Part shown: one piece after another, positions 21,920-30,146 of the stretch
How the letters are laid out: each line of letters starts with the position of its first letter
How positions within the stretch are numbered: position 1 is the stretch's first letter
Source of the DNA: a virus
Length of the DNA stretch: 38,886 nucleotides
IMG/VR virus record: IMGVR_UViG_3300036857_000285
Location: 1-38,886 of that record
Direction: 5' to 3' (one strand)
Made by a program: the position numbers and the translations under genes
The notes under the pieces: model-generated
The model's input: the letters and a program-made list of their open reading frames with translations, nothing else
Database searches by the model: none
Told to the model about the DNA's origin: nothing

Positions 21920-23504
21920 CATCGGCCACGTCGGTGCCCCTCCCGGGCTGGCGCTGCAGATCCGGCAGCAGCTCGACGCGCGCCGCCAGACACAGCGCTG
22001 GGTGAGAAACCCGACGGGCTGGCTAATCAACAACACCACAGCCCGCTTCTGGTCCAAGCAGAAGGAGATCGCCAACGCGCTCGTCCGGCACCCCCGTGTG
22101 ACGGTCCGGAGCGCACATGACACAGGCAAGAGCTTTACTGCCGCCCAGCTGACGGCTTGGTGGCTATCCGTCCACCCACTCGGCTCGGCCTTCGTGGTCA
22201 CTACCGCTCCCACGGCCCCGCAGGTTGAGGTCATTCTGTGGAGGGAGATTGGCAAGGTCAAGCGCCAGGCCAATCTCCCCGGACGGATCACCTCCGGGAA
22301 CATCCCGAAATGGAAGTCCCCGGCCGACGAAATCATCGCCTACGGCAGGAAGCCGGCAGACCTCAAGAATGCCCAGGAGGCGGGTCAGGCCTTCCAGGGT
22401 ATCCACGCACGGTACATCTTGGTCATCATGGACGAGGCTTGCGGCATCCCCGAATGGCTTTGGAACGCCGTCGAGACGATCGCCACTAACCAGTACGCTA
22501 GGGTGCTGGCCATCGGCAACCCCGATGTGCCCGAAACGCCATTCGAGCGGACCCATCTCCCCACCTCCAGATGGCACAGCATCAAGATCAGCGCCTTCGA
22601 CACGCCGGCCTGGACCGGCGAGGATGTCCCAACCGCCCTCCTGACGGATCTGGTCTCCCCGGAGTGGGTCCAAGCACGAAAGGATGAGTGGGGCGAACAG
22701 AGCCCGCTCTACAAGAGCAAGGTCCTGGGTGAATTCCCCGAGGTCAGCGAGGAGACGCTCATTCACCCGCGCCTGATTCAAATGGCGCAATTCCTGGACA
22801 GAACCCAAGAAGCACTGAGTGAACCCGGAACGTTCGGGCTGGACGTCGCACGGAGCGCGAACAAGAACGAGAACGCTTGCTACAGAAACAGAGCAGGCCA
22901 TCTTCGATTGGAGTTCGCGAACTATGAGCCCAACACGATGCGTACTGCCGGTCGGGCGGTTCGGCTTCTCAACCGAACTGGAGGCAACGCTGATATGGTC
23001 GTTGATACCGTCGGAGTTGGCGGCGGTGTCTACGATCGACTCAGGGAGCAGAACTTCCCCGTCAAGCCGTTCGTCGCCTCAGAAGCCCCCAGTACGCCCA
23101 CGAACAAGAAGCGGTTCGTCAATAGGCGCTCTGAGCAGTGGTGGAACTTCCGCAAGATGTTCGAGCAAGCACTCATCGACCTCCCGCCGCAGGGAGAGGA
23201 CGACAAGCTGATCAGTCAGCTCCTCTCGATCAGATACCTGATCAGAAGCGACGGGAAGATCATGGTCGAGAGCAAGGAAGACATGGAGGACAGAGGGCTA
23301 CCATCACCGGATCGCGCCGACGCCGCCATGATGGCGTGTGTCAACCAGGTCACTTTGTCCGGCGACTTCTACATCCCGCCGCCCCAAAGCTTGAAGGCAC
23401 AGCTCGGCATCACTACCCCCGATCCGACCAACATCCTGACGGACCTTGGCATCCCGGCGGACCTCCAGGGCTTGACAGGCGACCTCCTCACGAAGCAATG
23501 GTAG
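21912..23504 (+). CDS. terL: Terminase large subunit (ATPase and nuclease)
   Basis: A 530-residue packaging motor. Walker A is SAHDTGKSF near residue 68, Walker B ILVIMDEACG near 172, followed by an AIGNP coupling-type motif. The C-terminal RNase H-like nuclease has FGLDVARS near 311, VDTVGVGGGVYD near 360 and PDRADAAMMA near 466, supplying the metal-binding acidic residues. It translocates DNA into the prohead at the portal and cuts unit genomes. The first 8 nt overlap the methyltransferase gene. Full length for the family. Confidence 0.93.
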   Translation: MTDIGHVGAPPGLALQIRQQLDARRQTQRWVRNPTGWLINNTTARFWSKQKEIANALVRHPRVTVRSAHDTGKSFTAAQLTAWWLSVHPLGSAFVVTTAPTAPQVEVILWREIGKVKRQANLPGRITSGNIPKWKSPADEIIAYGRKPADLKNAQEAGQAFQGIHARYILVIMDEACGIPEWLWNAVETIATNQYARVLAIGNPDVPETPFERTHLPTSRWHSIKISAFDTPAWTGEDVPTALLTDLVSPEWVQARKDEWGEQSPLYKSKVLGEFPEVSEETLIHPRLIQMAQFLDRTQEALSEPGTFGLDVARSANKNENACYRNRAGHLRLEFANYEPNTMRTAGRAVRLLNRTGGNADMVVDTVGVGGGVYDRLREQNFPVKPFVASEAPSTPTNKKRFVNRRSEQWWNFRKMFEQALIDLPPQGEDDKLISQLLSIRYLIRSDGKIMVESKEDMEDRGLPSPDRADAAMMACVNQVTLSGDFYIPPPQSLKAQLGITTPDPTNILTDLGIPADLQGLTGDLLTKQW

Positions 23505-23505
23505 C

Positions 23506-23817
23506 ATGAGCTTCGGCAAACTTCCAAATCCCGTCGTGTTCGCATACGTGCTCGGTATGGCCATCTCACTCATCGTGATCGTCGGCGGTGCGGTCGCGGC
23601 GGCGTGGAGCCCGAGCTACCAATGGGGCGATTACCTTCACGATCTGGTGCTTCTAGTGCTCGGAATCGCCGGCATCACCTTTTCCCTCCAGCGCGTGGCG
23701 CCGGTGGTTCACAACGTCACCAATGTCGGCGAGGAGGTCAAACAGACTACAGTCGCCACATCAGAAGGGATGACGCAGACCGAACTCCAAGTGACCAAGA
23801 ACGGTGGTGACGAGTAA
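23506..23817 (+). CDS. Small membrane protein, holin candidate
   Basis: A 103-residue protein with two hydrophobic segments: VVFAYVLGMAISLIVIVGG (about 9-27) and YLHDLVLLVLGIAGITFSL (about 43-61), then a polar C-terminus rich in Val/Thr. It starts 1 nt after TerL stops and its TAA overlaps the endolysin ATG by one base. Two membrane spans, small size and the position right before a CHAP endolysin support a class II-like holin, though the sequence itself is not diagnostic. Confidence 0.6.
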   Translation: MSFGKLPNPVVFAYVLGMAISLIVIVGGAVAAAWSPSYQWGDYLHDLVLLVLGIAGITFSLQRVAPVVHNVTNVGEEVKQTTVATSEGMTQTELQVTKNGGDE

Positions 23818-24881
23818 TGGCATCCTATTCAGACCTGACAGAGAAAGAGCAGCACTACTGGGATGAGTACCAGACCCTGCGTGCGCTCACGGACTGGGAT
23901 GCCTTCACCGACGCCCAGGAAAACCGCAAGCAAGCGGCGCGGGATTGGCTCGTAAACCAGCGCAAGGAGATCTGGCGCTGCGCCGAGGGCAAGAAGAATT
24001 GCGACGGCGGCAAGGGGTGGAATGTCAACAACCGTCGGGCCAGGTACGAGTTCCTCAAGGATGAGTCTTTGAACTCGGGGGAAAAGAAGCACGAGTACAG
24101 CCTCCCCAGCAACGGCATGACCGACACCGAGAAGGTCTATGTCGAGGAGCGCGAGGGCTACCTCATGATCGGCGGCGACGGGGCCAGCGCCGACGACGAT
24201 CAGAAGGCGCGCAAGACACAAAACAGCGACTGGCTCGTCGAGCGGCGCAAGAAGGTCTGGCACCTTGGCGAGGACGAGGGCTGGGATGAGGCCGAGCGCG
24301 AACTGCGCTACAAGAACCTTTGCATCGCCACGCACTACGGCAGCTACTGGGATGACTACGAGAAAACCCACAACAAGTACGGTCAGGAGATATCACAGGG
24401 CAACGGTGACGGAGGCTCCCGTTCTGCCTGCAAGGATTGGTTGGAGAAGTACCTCGGCGTCAACGAAAACCCAAGCGGCTCGAACAAGGGCTCACCTCAG
24501 CCCTCCGGTTGGCAGAACCGCGTCTATGGCGACGACGGCGTTCCGTGGTGCGCCTGCTTCGCGGTCTGCTCGGCCTGGGACAACGGCGTGACGGGCTCGG
24601 GCACTGCCGGCGTCGCGAACAACACCTCCCTCGCCAAGCAAGGCAAGGGCATCTACAAGGGCTACACGACAGACCACACGAAGGTCCATGCCGGCGACCA
24701 CGCCTTCATCGGCGACGACCACACCGGCGTGATCTACGACCGCGACAGCATGACGACCATCGAAGGCAATACCAGCCCTGGCTCCGAGGGTAGCCAATAC
24801 AACGGCGGTTGCGTCGCCAAGCGACAGCGCGGCGCGGGCTACTGGACGGGCTACGGCCTCGTGAGGTTCCCCGATGACTGA
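23817..24881 (+). CDS. Endolysin with C-terminal CHAP domain
   Basis: A 354-residue protein. Residues about 236-352 are a CHAP amidase/endopeptidase domain: VPWCACF with the catalytic Cys245 (or 247), GDDHTGVIYD with His302, and TTIEGNTS with Glu316/Asn318. Residues 1-170 contain two related copies of an unrecognised module: TEKEQHYWDEY with RKQAARDWLVNQRKEIW, and TDTEKVYVEER with NSDWLVERRKKVW. The repeated part may bind the cell wall. The enzyme cleaves peptidoglycan for release after the holin opens the membrane. Placement between terminase and portal is common in actinophages. Overlaps the next small gene. Confidence 0.85.
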   Translation: MASYSDLTEKEQHYWDEYQTLRALTDWDAFTDAQENRKQAARDWLVNQRKEIWRCAEGKKNCDGGKGWNVNNRRARYEFLKDESLNSGEKKHEYSLPSNGMTDTEKVYVEEREGYLMIGGDGASADDDQKARKTQNSDWLVERRKKVWHLGEDEGWDEAERELRYKNLCIATHYGSYWDDYEKTHNKYGQEISQGNGDGGSRSACKDWLEKYLGVNENPSGSNKGSPQPSGWQNRVYGDDGVPWCACFAVCSAWDNGVTGSGTAGVANNTSLAKQGKGIYKGYTTDHTKVHAGDHAFIGDDHTGVIYDRDSMTTIEGNTSPGSEGSQYNGGCVAKRQRGAGYWTGYGLVRFPDD

Positions 24882-25035
24882 TCACAAGCGACACAACGAG
24901 CCGGGCAGCGACGAGCAGATGGGTCCTGATCGTCTCAAGAACATCGAGGAAAGGTTGGATCTGGAACAGGCGGAGATGCTGGAAGAGGAGCGCAAGACCG
25001 AAGCCATTACCCCGGAGGATGATCCAGAACCATGA
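24874..25035 (+). CDS. Small acidic hypothetical protein (53 aa)
   Basis: ATG 24874 overlaps the endolysin's end, and the frame stops at TGA 25033-25035, which overlaps the next ATG (25032). The product is charged and helical in the middle (DRLKNIEERLDLEQAEMLEE). The ATGA-type junctions at both ends argue for a real, translationally coupled gene. No function recognised. Confidence 0.6.
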   Translation: MTDHKRHNEPGSDEQMGPDRLKNIEERLDLEQAEMLEEERKTEAITPEDDPEP

Positions 25036-25238
25036 GTGAAGAAGTCCAAGGCACCCCCGCCCCTGGTGAGCCCGGCGCGGCCGGAGCCGATCCCAACCTG
25101 ACCGACGCACAAAACATGGACGACCAGGAGCGGGCCAAGACCCCGGGCCTGGAGCCCATCGACCGCGACAACCCCGAGGAGCCGACCCCGCCCAAGGAGC
25201 CCGATGAGGGCGACGGCGAGGCTCAGCCCGCGGGCTGA
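25032..25238 (+). CDS. Disordered Pro/Glu/Asp-rich protein (68 aa)
   Basis: Begins in a 4-nt overlap with the previous gene. Composition is dominated by Pro, Glu, Gly and Asp (NPEEPTPPKEPDEGDGEAQ) and is predicted to be disordered. Its stop codon lies inside an 18-bp perfect palindrome (25222-25239), so the last codons are also part of a hairpin. Function unknown. Confidence 0.55.
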   Translation: MSEEVQGTPAPGEPGAAGADPNLTDAQNMDDQERAKTPGLEPIDRDNPEEPTPPKEPDEGDGEAQPAG

Positions 25239-25239
25239 G
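25222..25239 (+). terminator. 18-bp palindrome over a stop codon
   Basis: CTCAGCCCGCGGGCTGAG is perfectly self-complementary and includes the TGA stop at 25236-25238. It shares the CAGCCCGC core with hairpins at 4186, 18383 and 20481. It may act as a weak terminator or an RNA processing site between the lysis and head genes, or be a protein binding site. Confidence 0.5.
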
Positions 25240-25253
25240 AGGAGGCGATCAAA

Positions 25254-25436
25254 ATGACTGCGCCCTCGGTCGAACTGGTCTGCGCTGTTTGCGGCCGGGA
25301 AGCAATTGTCGGAGCCGACACACCGGCCGAGGGCGTTATCAGCTTTCCGACTTTTCACTGCTCAACATGTCCGGGATATCCGCAGCTGGTCACAAGGGAT
25401 ATCCGTCCTCGCCCAAACGCAACCCAGGAGCCCTAG
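25254..25436 (+). CDS. Small zinc-ribbon protein (60 aa)
   Basis: ATG 25254 lies 8 nt after GGAGG. CAVCGREA near residue 10 and FHCSTCPGY near 35 form two CxxC knuckles, a likely four-cysteine zinc ribbon. No other feature. It sits just before the portal gene. Function unknown. Confidence 0.65.
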   Translation: MTAPSVELVCAVCGREAIVGADTPAEGVISFPTFHCSTCPGYPQLVTRDIRPRPNATQEP

Positions 25437-25497
25437 GTATGGGGCCTAGCCAGCTACTGACCGACAACGCGAGATAAAGTCTGCTTCGAGATACGTC

Positions 25498-26835
25498 ATG
25501 CCACCCACTGTCCCTCCAGAACCACCTGAGCGCGAACTAGGGCGTTCCGTCGACTCCGTTCAGGACTTCACGGGCCTGCTCCCGTGGGGGCAGTGGGTGG
25601 ACGACGTAGAACAGGCTCCGCAGCTCAAGTGGCCGCTCAGCATCGCGATCTACGACGACATGGGGAACGACTCCCAGTGCCAGGGTTTGTTCCTCGGGGC
25701 CACCGCCGCGATCGAGCGGTATACCTGGTACATCGACGCCAACGACTGCCCCGCGCGTTGGGTCAAACTGCTTGCCGCCGATCTGAACCTCCCGGTCGGG
25801 CTGGACGCGGCGATCGAGGCAACCAACTCTGCAGTCAAGCGCGCGAGGTTCAGAACACAGAAGCGGTTCTCGTGGTACAACCACGTTCACACCGCGCTCA
25901 AGGCTCTCAAGTATGGCCACTACTTCTTCGAGCAGGTCGGTGAGATCACCGACGAAGGTCCGGGAGGACGTCAGGTGTGGCGGCTGCGGAAACTCGGTCC
26001 TCGACATCCGCGGACGATCACAGAGATCATCGTCGCACAGGACGGTGGGTTGGTTGCGGTGCAGCAGGGATATCCAGGGGCGGCCGTCCCGGGTTTCAAT
26101 GTGAGCCGCAACCCTCCCATTCCCATCGACCAGCTTGTCGCCTACGTCTGGGATCAGGAGCCGGGTAACTGGGTCGGGCGATCCATGTACCGGCCGATGT
26201 ACAAGAACTACCTGATCAAGGACAGACTGCTCCGAGTTGACGCCATCAAGCATGAGCGCAACGGCGTCGGCATGCCGATCATCGAGGCCCCTGAGGGCGC
26301 ATCTAAGACGCAGATCGCGGACCTCGACAAGATGGCGCAGGAGTACAAGGTTGGGGAGCGTGGCGGTGGCGCTCTGCCCTTTGGCGCTAAGTTGACGCTC
26401 GTGGGTACACAAGGCACGCTTCCCGACACCATTGCCTCGATGCGGTTCCAAAACGAGGAAATGGCCCGCAGCATGCTGATGATGTTTATGCAGCTCGGGC
26501 AGACGGAGACGGGCTCCAGAAGCCTCGGCAAGACCTTTATCGACTGGTTCAGCATCCAGCAGGAGATGATCGCAGACTGGCTCTGCGACACCGCGAACGA
26601 GCACATCATCGAAGATTGGTGGGATTGGAACGTAGATCCTGACGCAGACGAGACACCGCTCCTGGCGTACTACAAGGGTCCTGATGCACAGGCCCAAATG
26701 TCTGACTTTGGACCGGCGGGGCCAGCTGTGGATGAGGTCCAGCAAGGCTCGCCCAAGGAACACCCCGACCAGTCCACCAATCCTGCGCAGGGTTCCGCCA
26801 CCCGGCGCGGCACGCCCGTCCAGTCCCGGGCGTGA
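25498..26835 (+). CDS. Portal protein (DUF935-like)
   Basis: A 445-residue protein with the order expected of DUF935-type portals: an N-terminal part with YDDMGNDSQCQGLFLG and AIERYTWYIDA, then a VWDQEPGNWVGRSMYRPMYK segment typical of the stem/wing, NGVGMPIIEAPEG, and a late SRSLGKTFIDWFSIQQEM helix. The C-terminal about 45 residues are Pro/Gln/Ser-rich and probably disordered. Twelve copies would form the DNA gate on which TerL docks. The ribosome binding site before ATG 25498 is weak. Confidence 0.85.
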   Translation: MPPTVPPEPPERELGRSVDSVQDFTGLLPWGQWVDDVEQAPQLKWPLSIAIYDDMGNDSQCQGLFLGATAAIERYTWYIDANDCPARWVKLLAADLNLPVGLDAAIEATNSAVKRARFRTQKRFSWYNHVHTALKALKYGHYFFEQVGEITDEGPGGRQVWRLRKLGPRHPRTITEIIVAQDGGLVAVQQGYPGAAVPGFNVSRNPPIPIDQLVAYVWDQEPGNWVGRSMYRPMYKNYLIKDRLLRVDAIKHERNGVGMPIIEAPEGASKTQIADLDKMAQEYKVGERGGGALPFGAKLTLVGTQGTLPDTIASMRFQNEEMARSMLMMFMQLGQTETGSRSLGKTFIDWFSIQQEMIADWLCDTANEHIIEDWWDWNVDPDADETPLLAYYKGPDAQAQMSDFGPAGPAVDEVQQGSPKEHPDQSTNPAQGSATRRGTPVQSRA

Positions 26836-26955
26836 GGAGCGGCGGCCAAGAGCAACGGGCGATGGTCCACAGAACCTCCTGGCCCAGCGACCCTGGCGTC
26901 TACCTGGCCCTCTAAGACGCGGCAACCGTCGCTCCCAAACTTCAAAGGAGAGTAC

Positions 26956-27492
26956 ATGCCTGATCGAGTTCTAGCTGGAAGTGCCCCGCCCGCCGATGTG
27001 ACCAAGTATCCGCCCGGCACGATCTGGATGACCATCTTGGAGCGCGCGGCCGACGCGAATCACCGAACGATCAAGGTGAACGTTTACTGCACCAACATGG
27101 CCGACTATGTTGCCGTTTATCTCTCCGGTCCGGGGATGTATGGCGGCCAGGCAGTTGCGTCGGCGCGGCCGACTGCTTGGGAGTATCCGCCCAGCGGTAG
27201 CGCACCCGGGCTGGTGCTTACGACTGATGTCGTGGTTCAGAAGTCGAACTTCTACAGGGTCGAAGCCCACGCGGGGTCGGTCAAGGCTCACTACGACGTG
27301 CAGCTCGGCAAGCCCGACGAGAACCAGATGGGTCGCGACATCGATCTCGACGCTGCCTGGGAGAAGACACCGCAGGGTCGTATGGAGGTCGAGCGGCGCA
27401 AGGTCCGTGACATGATGCGGCCGACCGGCATCCTCGGCAGCCCTCGGGGCGGCAAGCGCGTCCGGATGCCCGGTAGGGTTCCGAGGTCCTGA
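26956..27492 (+). CDS. Hypothetical head-region structural protein (178 aa)
   Basis: ATG 26956 follows AAAGGAGAG. The first two-thirds look all-beta (VNVYCTNMADYVAVYLSG, LVLTTDVVVQKSNFYRVEA), followed by a charged helix and a basic tail (RGGKRVRMPGRVPRS). Its place between portal and the Mu-I-like protease suggests a minor head or decoration protein. Family not recognised. A 120-bp gap without signals precedes it. Confidence 0.6.
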   Translation: MPDRVLAGSAPPADVTKYPPGTIWMTILERAADANHRTIKVNVYCTNMADYVAVYLSGPGMYGGQAVASARPTAWEYPPSGSAPGLVLTTDVVVQKSNFYRVEAHAGSVKAHYDVQLGKPDENQMGRDIDLDAAWEKTPQGRMEVERRKVRDMMRPTGILGSPRGGKRVRMPGRVPRS

Positions 27493-27734
27493 TGGCGAAG
27501 CTGAAGGCCAAGAAGCGCAAGAAGTTGAAGAAGTCCAGCTTCGGACTTCCGAAGTCACGAAAGTACCCCATGCACGACAGAGCTCATGCCGCCAATGCGA
27601 AGGCACGGGCTACACAGATGTACAAGAAGGGGAGGATCAGCAAGAGCACACGCGACAAGATTCACGCCAAGGCCAACCGCAAGCTCGGCAAGAGCCGCAA
27701 GAAGCGCAAGAAGGGTCGGAAGCGTGCCCGCTAA
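27492..27734 (+). CDS. Lysine/arginine-rich small protein (DUF6582-like)
   Basis: 80 residues with about half basic; ATG overlaps the preceding TGA. The core SSFGLPKSRKYPMHDRAHA followed by NAKARATQM resembles the short phage and actinobacterial motif F-x-LP-x-x-R-x-Y-P-I-x-D-x-x-H-A-x-N-A-x-A-R, found in proteins encoded near head protease genes. The extreme basic ends (KKRKKLKKS and KKRKKGRKRAR) suggest contact with packaged DNA or the scaffold. Exact role unknown. Confidence 0.65.
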   Translation: MAKLKAKKRKKLKKSSFGLPKSRKYPMHDRAHAANAKARATQMYKKGRISKSTRDKIHAKANRKLGKSRKKRKKGRKRAR

Positions 27735-27870
27735 GTCCGAGAAGCAGCGTAGGTGGGCGTTCGGCGTCAAGGGCGAGGCCTGGGCGCGCCGACACCATTT
27801 CGACAACAAGGGCAAATTGCCCCTTCGCGCCAAGAAGCGCCGCACCAAGAAGCGCAAGCGCAAGAGGTAA
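27724..27870 (+). CDS. Small basic protein (48 aa, DUF3008-like)
   Basis: GTG 27724 overlaps the previous gene by 11 nt, and the TAA overlaps the next ATG by one base. MPAKSEKQRRWAFGVKGEAW followed by ARRHHFDNKGKLP resembles short PAKS-x-x-Q-R-x-motif phage proteins. The tail is almost purely basic (RAKKRRTKKRKRKR). Two consecutive tiny polybasic genes are encoded here, probably virion DNA-condensing or scaffold-associated proteins; that role is an inference. Confidence 0.65.
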   Translation: MPAKSEKQRRWAFGVKGEAWARRHHFDNKGKLPLRAKKRRTKKRKRKR

Positions 27871-28358
27871 TGGACTACCCGTCTGATAGTGCGCCGTATG
27901 GCTACGATGTCTTCACCCACACCGAGGTCGTACCCAAGCAACCACCGCTCAAGTACGTTTGGCGGATCGGTCCAGTCGCAGAGAAATCCATCAAGACAAG
28001 TTCATCCAGAAGCCGCCGAGCAAGATTCTTTGGAAGCGAGGTCGAGGTGCAGCTGACCGCAGATCAGCAGGTCGAACTCTCCATCAGTGGAGAGGACACG
28101 TACGGCAACAAGGTCGAGATCACCGGCAACACTGAGTGGTCTAGCTCTGACGACTCGATCGTCCAGGTGACCCAGTCCGGTCCCGACCAGGCGACCGCCG
28201 TGGCCGTTGGCCCGGTCGGCACGGCCTCCGTCACCGTCACCAACGATGTCGACTCGGATGGCTCGGGCGACTTCATCGGCTCTATCTCGATCAACGTCGT
28301 GGCCGGCAGGATGGCTGAGATCGAGGTCGCCGCCGGAGAGCCGACCGACAAGGCATAG
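27870..28358 (+). CDS. Ig-like (Big_2) domain virion protein
   Basis: 162 residues. From about residue 52 the sequence is a bacterial Ig-like group 2 domain: EVEVQLTADQQVELSISGED, EWSSSDDSIVQVTQSG, then ATAVAVGPVGTASVTVTND. Such domains decorate capsid or tail surfaces and help weak adhesion. The N-terminus (VFTHTEVVPKQPPLKYVW) may anchor it. It belongs to the head cluster, so a capsid decoration role is likely. Confidence 0.7.
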   Translation: MDYPSDSAPYGYDVFTHTEVVPKQPPLKYVWRIGPVAEKSIKTSSSRSRRARFFGSEVEVQLTADQQVELSISGEDTYGNKVEITGNTEWSSSDDSIVQVTQSGPDQATAVAVGPVGTASVTVTNDVDSDGSGDFIGSISINVVAGRMAEIEVAAGEPTDKA

Positions 28359-28359
28359 C

Positions 28360-28524
28360 ATGGGCCTCATTCTTGTTGTCGCCGGACTTCTGCTCTGGCT
28401 GCTCGGCGGTTACGTGATCGTCGGCCTCGTCCTGATCGTAATCGGGATCGTTCTGCTGTTCTTGCCGGGTCCGGGCTGGTATGGCTATCCGTACTATCGT
28501 GACCGGCGGAGGGGGCCGTTGTGA
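28360..28524 (+). CDS. Small two-span membrane protein (54 aa)
   Basis: ATG 28360 follows the previous stop immediately. Nearly the whole chain is hydrophobic: LILVVAGLLLWLLGGYVIVG then LVLIVIGIVLLFLPGPGW, with a Tyr/Arg-rich tail. It overlaps the next gene's GTG start by 4 nt. Holin or membrane-accessory roles are possible, but it is far from the endolysin. Function unknown. Confidence 0.6.
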   Translation: MGLILVVAGLLLWLLGGYVIVGLVLIVIGIVLLFLPGPGWYGYPYYRDRRRGPL

Positions 28525-30146
28525 GAATCAAGCGGTATCCGCCGAACATCCTCGCTAGGCAAATCGACCTGGCGGAACTGGTTGATGTCGAGGATGTGGA
28601 GGTCGTTCAAACTGGCATCGAGTACGCTCTCGCCAGTGGCCCCCGCACGTTTACGACCACCGATTTGGCGGATGCCGTTGATGCGCAGGATGACCCGGCC
28701 GTCAAGGCTCCGCGCATCAAGTTGGGTCATATTCAGGCGATGGGGATCGAGGAGGATGGGGCGCCCGCCATCGGGACTGTTACCGACATGAGATTGGAAC
28801 AGGGCGGGCACCTCATTATGGGGACTCTGAAACAAATCCCGGAATGGTTGGCGACCATTCTGCCGTCGGCCTACCCAGCCCGCAGTATTGAGGGGGCCAA
28901 TGAAGTCACGACGGCTACGGGGAACAAGTGGCGCCTGGTTATCACGGACCTTGCCCTCCTCGGGATCGTGTGGCCGGGCGTCACTACTCTTGAAGACATC
29001 CAGGCCCTGTACAGCAAGGATGGGCCGGACAACATCCAAGTCCTAACAACAAAGGAGGAGGTGGCCGCTCTGGGAGGCATCGCCGCAGCTGCGGTCACGG
29101 CGCAGATCAACGTCGATGATGTTCAGCGTGCGTGGAACAACGTTCGCCGGACCGACTCGGCCAAGATGTGGTGGTGGATCCGGGCCATGCTGCAGGAGCC
29201 GAATGAGCTCATCGTCGAGGATGAAGACGATGGTCAGCTGTACCGGGTGCCCTATTCGGTCAAGGGCGACGATGTTGCCTTCGCCGACCCCATCGCCGTG
29301 AAGATCGAGTACAAGGACAAGCCCAAGAAGAAGGAGGACAAGGAGGCAGCATCAATCGCGGCGGCAGCCGCTCTGGCCGGGTTGCAATCAGCACGCCCCG
29401 CTCAGAAGACACTCGCCAACTTCCAGACCAAGGAGGAGTCCATGGGCGGAGTCAGCTCCGACGTGGATCCTGTCGCTCTGCGGCAGGCGCTCGGGCTGGA
29501 CGATGACGCGACCGACGAGCAGGTGCAGCAGACGCTGGCCGCAGCGGGGTTTGTCGCCCCGCCTGGCAGCGAGGCACCCGGCGGCGCGCCCGCGTCCGAG
29601 CAGCCCGGCACCCAGGCCCACGGCGGCCAGGGGCAGACCGACAATCAGGCCCCCGGCAACGCCGGTGAGGACCCCAACACGGGGCAGCCGACCGTGACCC
29701 CGGCCCCGACTGACGCCCCGGCGGGCACCGTCGCGCCGCCCGTCAGTGTCGCCGCTGGCACACCCGAGGTCGTCCATCTCGACCGCTCCACATACGAGCA
29801 GCTGCTCGCCGGAGCGCAGGCCGGCACGCGGGCAGAGCATCGCCAGCAGGTCGGCGACCGGACCGAGATCATCAACGCCGCGATCAACGCGGGCAAGATC
29901 GCGCCGTCACGGCGCGACTTCTGGCTCAAGAAGTTCGAGGTGGACGAGGAGGAGGCACGTACCCTCCTGACCGCCGCCGTCGACAAGGGCGGACTGTCGC
30001 CCGGCCTGATTCCGGTCCAGGAGCGCGGCCACGAAGGCCCGCTGGAGGACACCACCGTCGAGGCGTACCCCAAGGAGTGGCTGCCCGACATCCACCAGCA
30101 GGGCAATCTCAAGGCCCAGAGAGGAGGGGGCATCACCCATGAGTAG
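28521..30146 (+). CDS. Mu I-like prohead protease with C-terminal scaffold
   Basis: 541 residues from GTG 28521, with GGAGGGGG 6 nt upstream. The N-terminal about 170 residues (RTFTTTDLADAVDAQDDPAV, KLGHIQAMGIEEDGAPAIG, EWLATILPSAYPARSIEG, WRLVITDLALLGIVWPGV) follow the pattern of Mu I-like phage proteases. A long Pro/Gly/Ala/Gln-rich disordered middle (about 330-430) leads to a helical scaffold-like C-terminus (INAAINAGKIAPSRRDFWLK). This protease-scaffold fusion directs capsid assembly and then digests itself. Catalytic residues cannot be fixed by eye. Confidence 0.75.
   Translation: MRIKRYPPNILARQIDLAELVDVEDVEVVQTGIEYALASGPRTFTTTDLADAVDAQDDPAVKAPRIKLGHIQAMGIEEDGAPAIGTVTDMRLEQGGHLIMGTLKQIPEWLATILPSAYPARSIEGANEVTTATGNKWRLVITDLALLGIVWPGVTTLEDIQALYSKDGPDNIQVLTTKEEVAALGGIAAAAVTAQINVDDVQRAWNNVRRTDSAKMWWWIRAMLQEPNELIVEDEDDGQLYRVPYSVKGDDVAFADPIAVKIEYKDKPKKKEDKEAASIAAAAALAGLQSARPAQKTLANFQTKEESMGGVSSDVDPVALRQALGLDDDATDEQVQQTLAAAGFVAPPGSEAPGGAPASEQPGTQAHGGQGQTDNQAPGNAGEDPNTGQPTVTPAPTDAPAGTVAPPVSVAAGTPEVVHLDRSTYEQLLAGAQAGTRAEHRQQVGDRTEIINAAINAGKIAPSRRDFWLKKFEVDEEEARTLLTAAVDKGGLSPGLIPVQERGHEGPLEDTTVEAYPKEWLPDIHQQGNLKAQRGGGITHE

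Noticed and set aside
25537-26925. Long open frame on the minus strand opposite the portal gene
   Set aside because: It mirrors the codon periodicity of the GC-rich portal gene, lacks a ribosome binding site and contains no recognisable domain.
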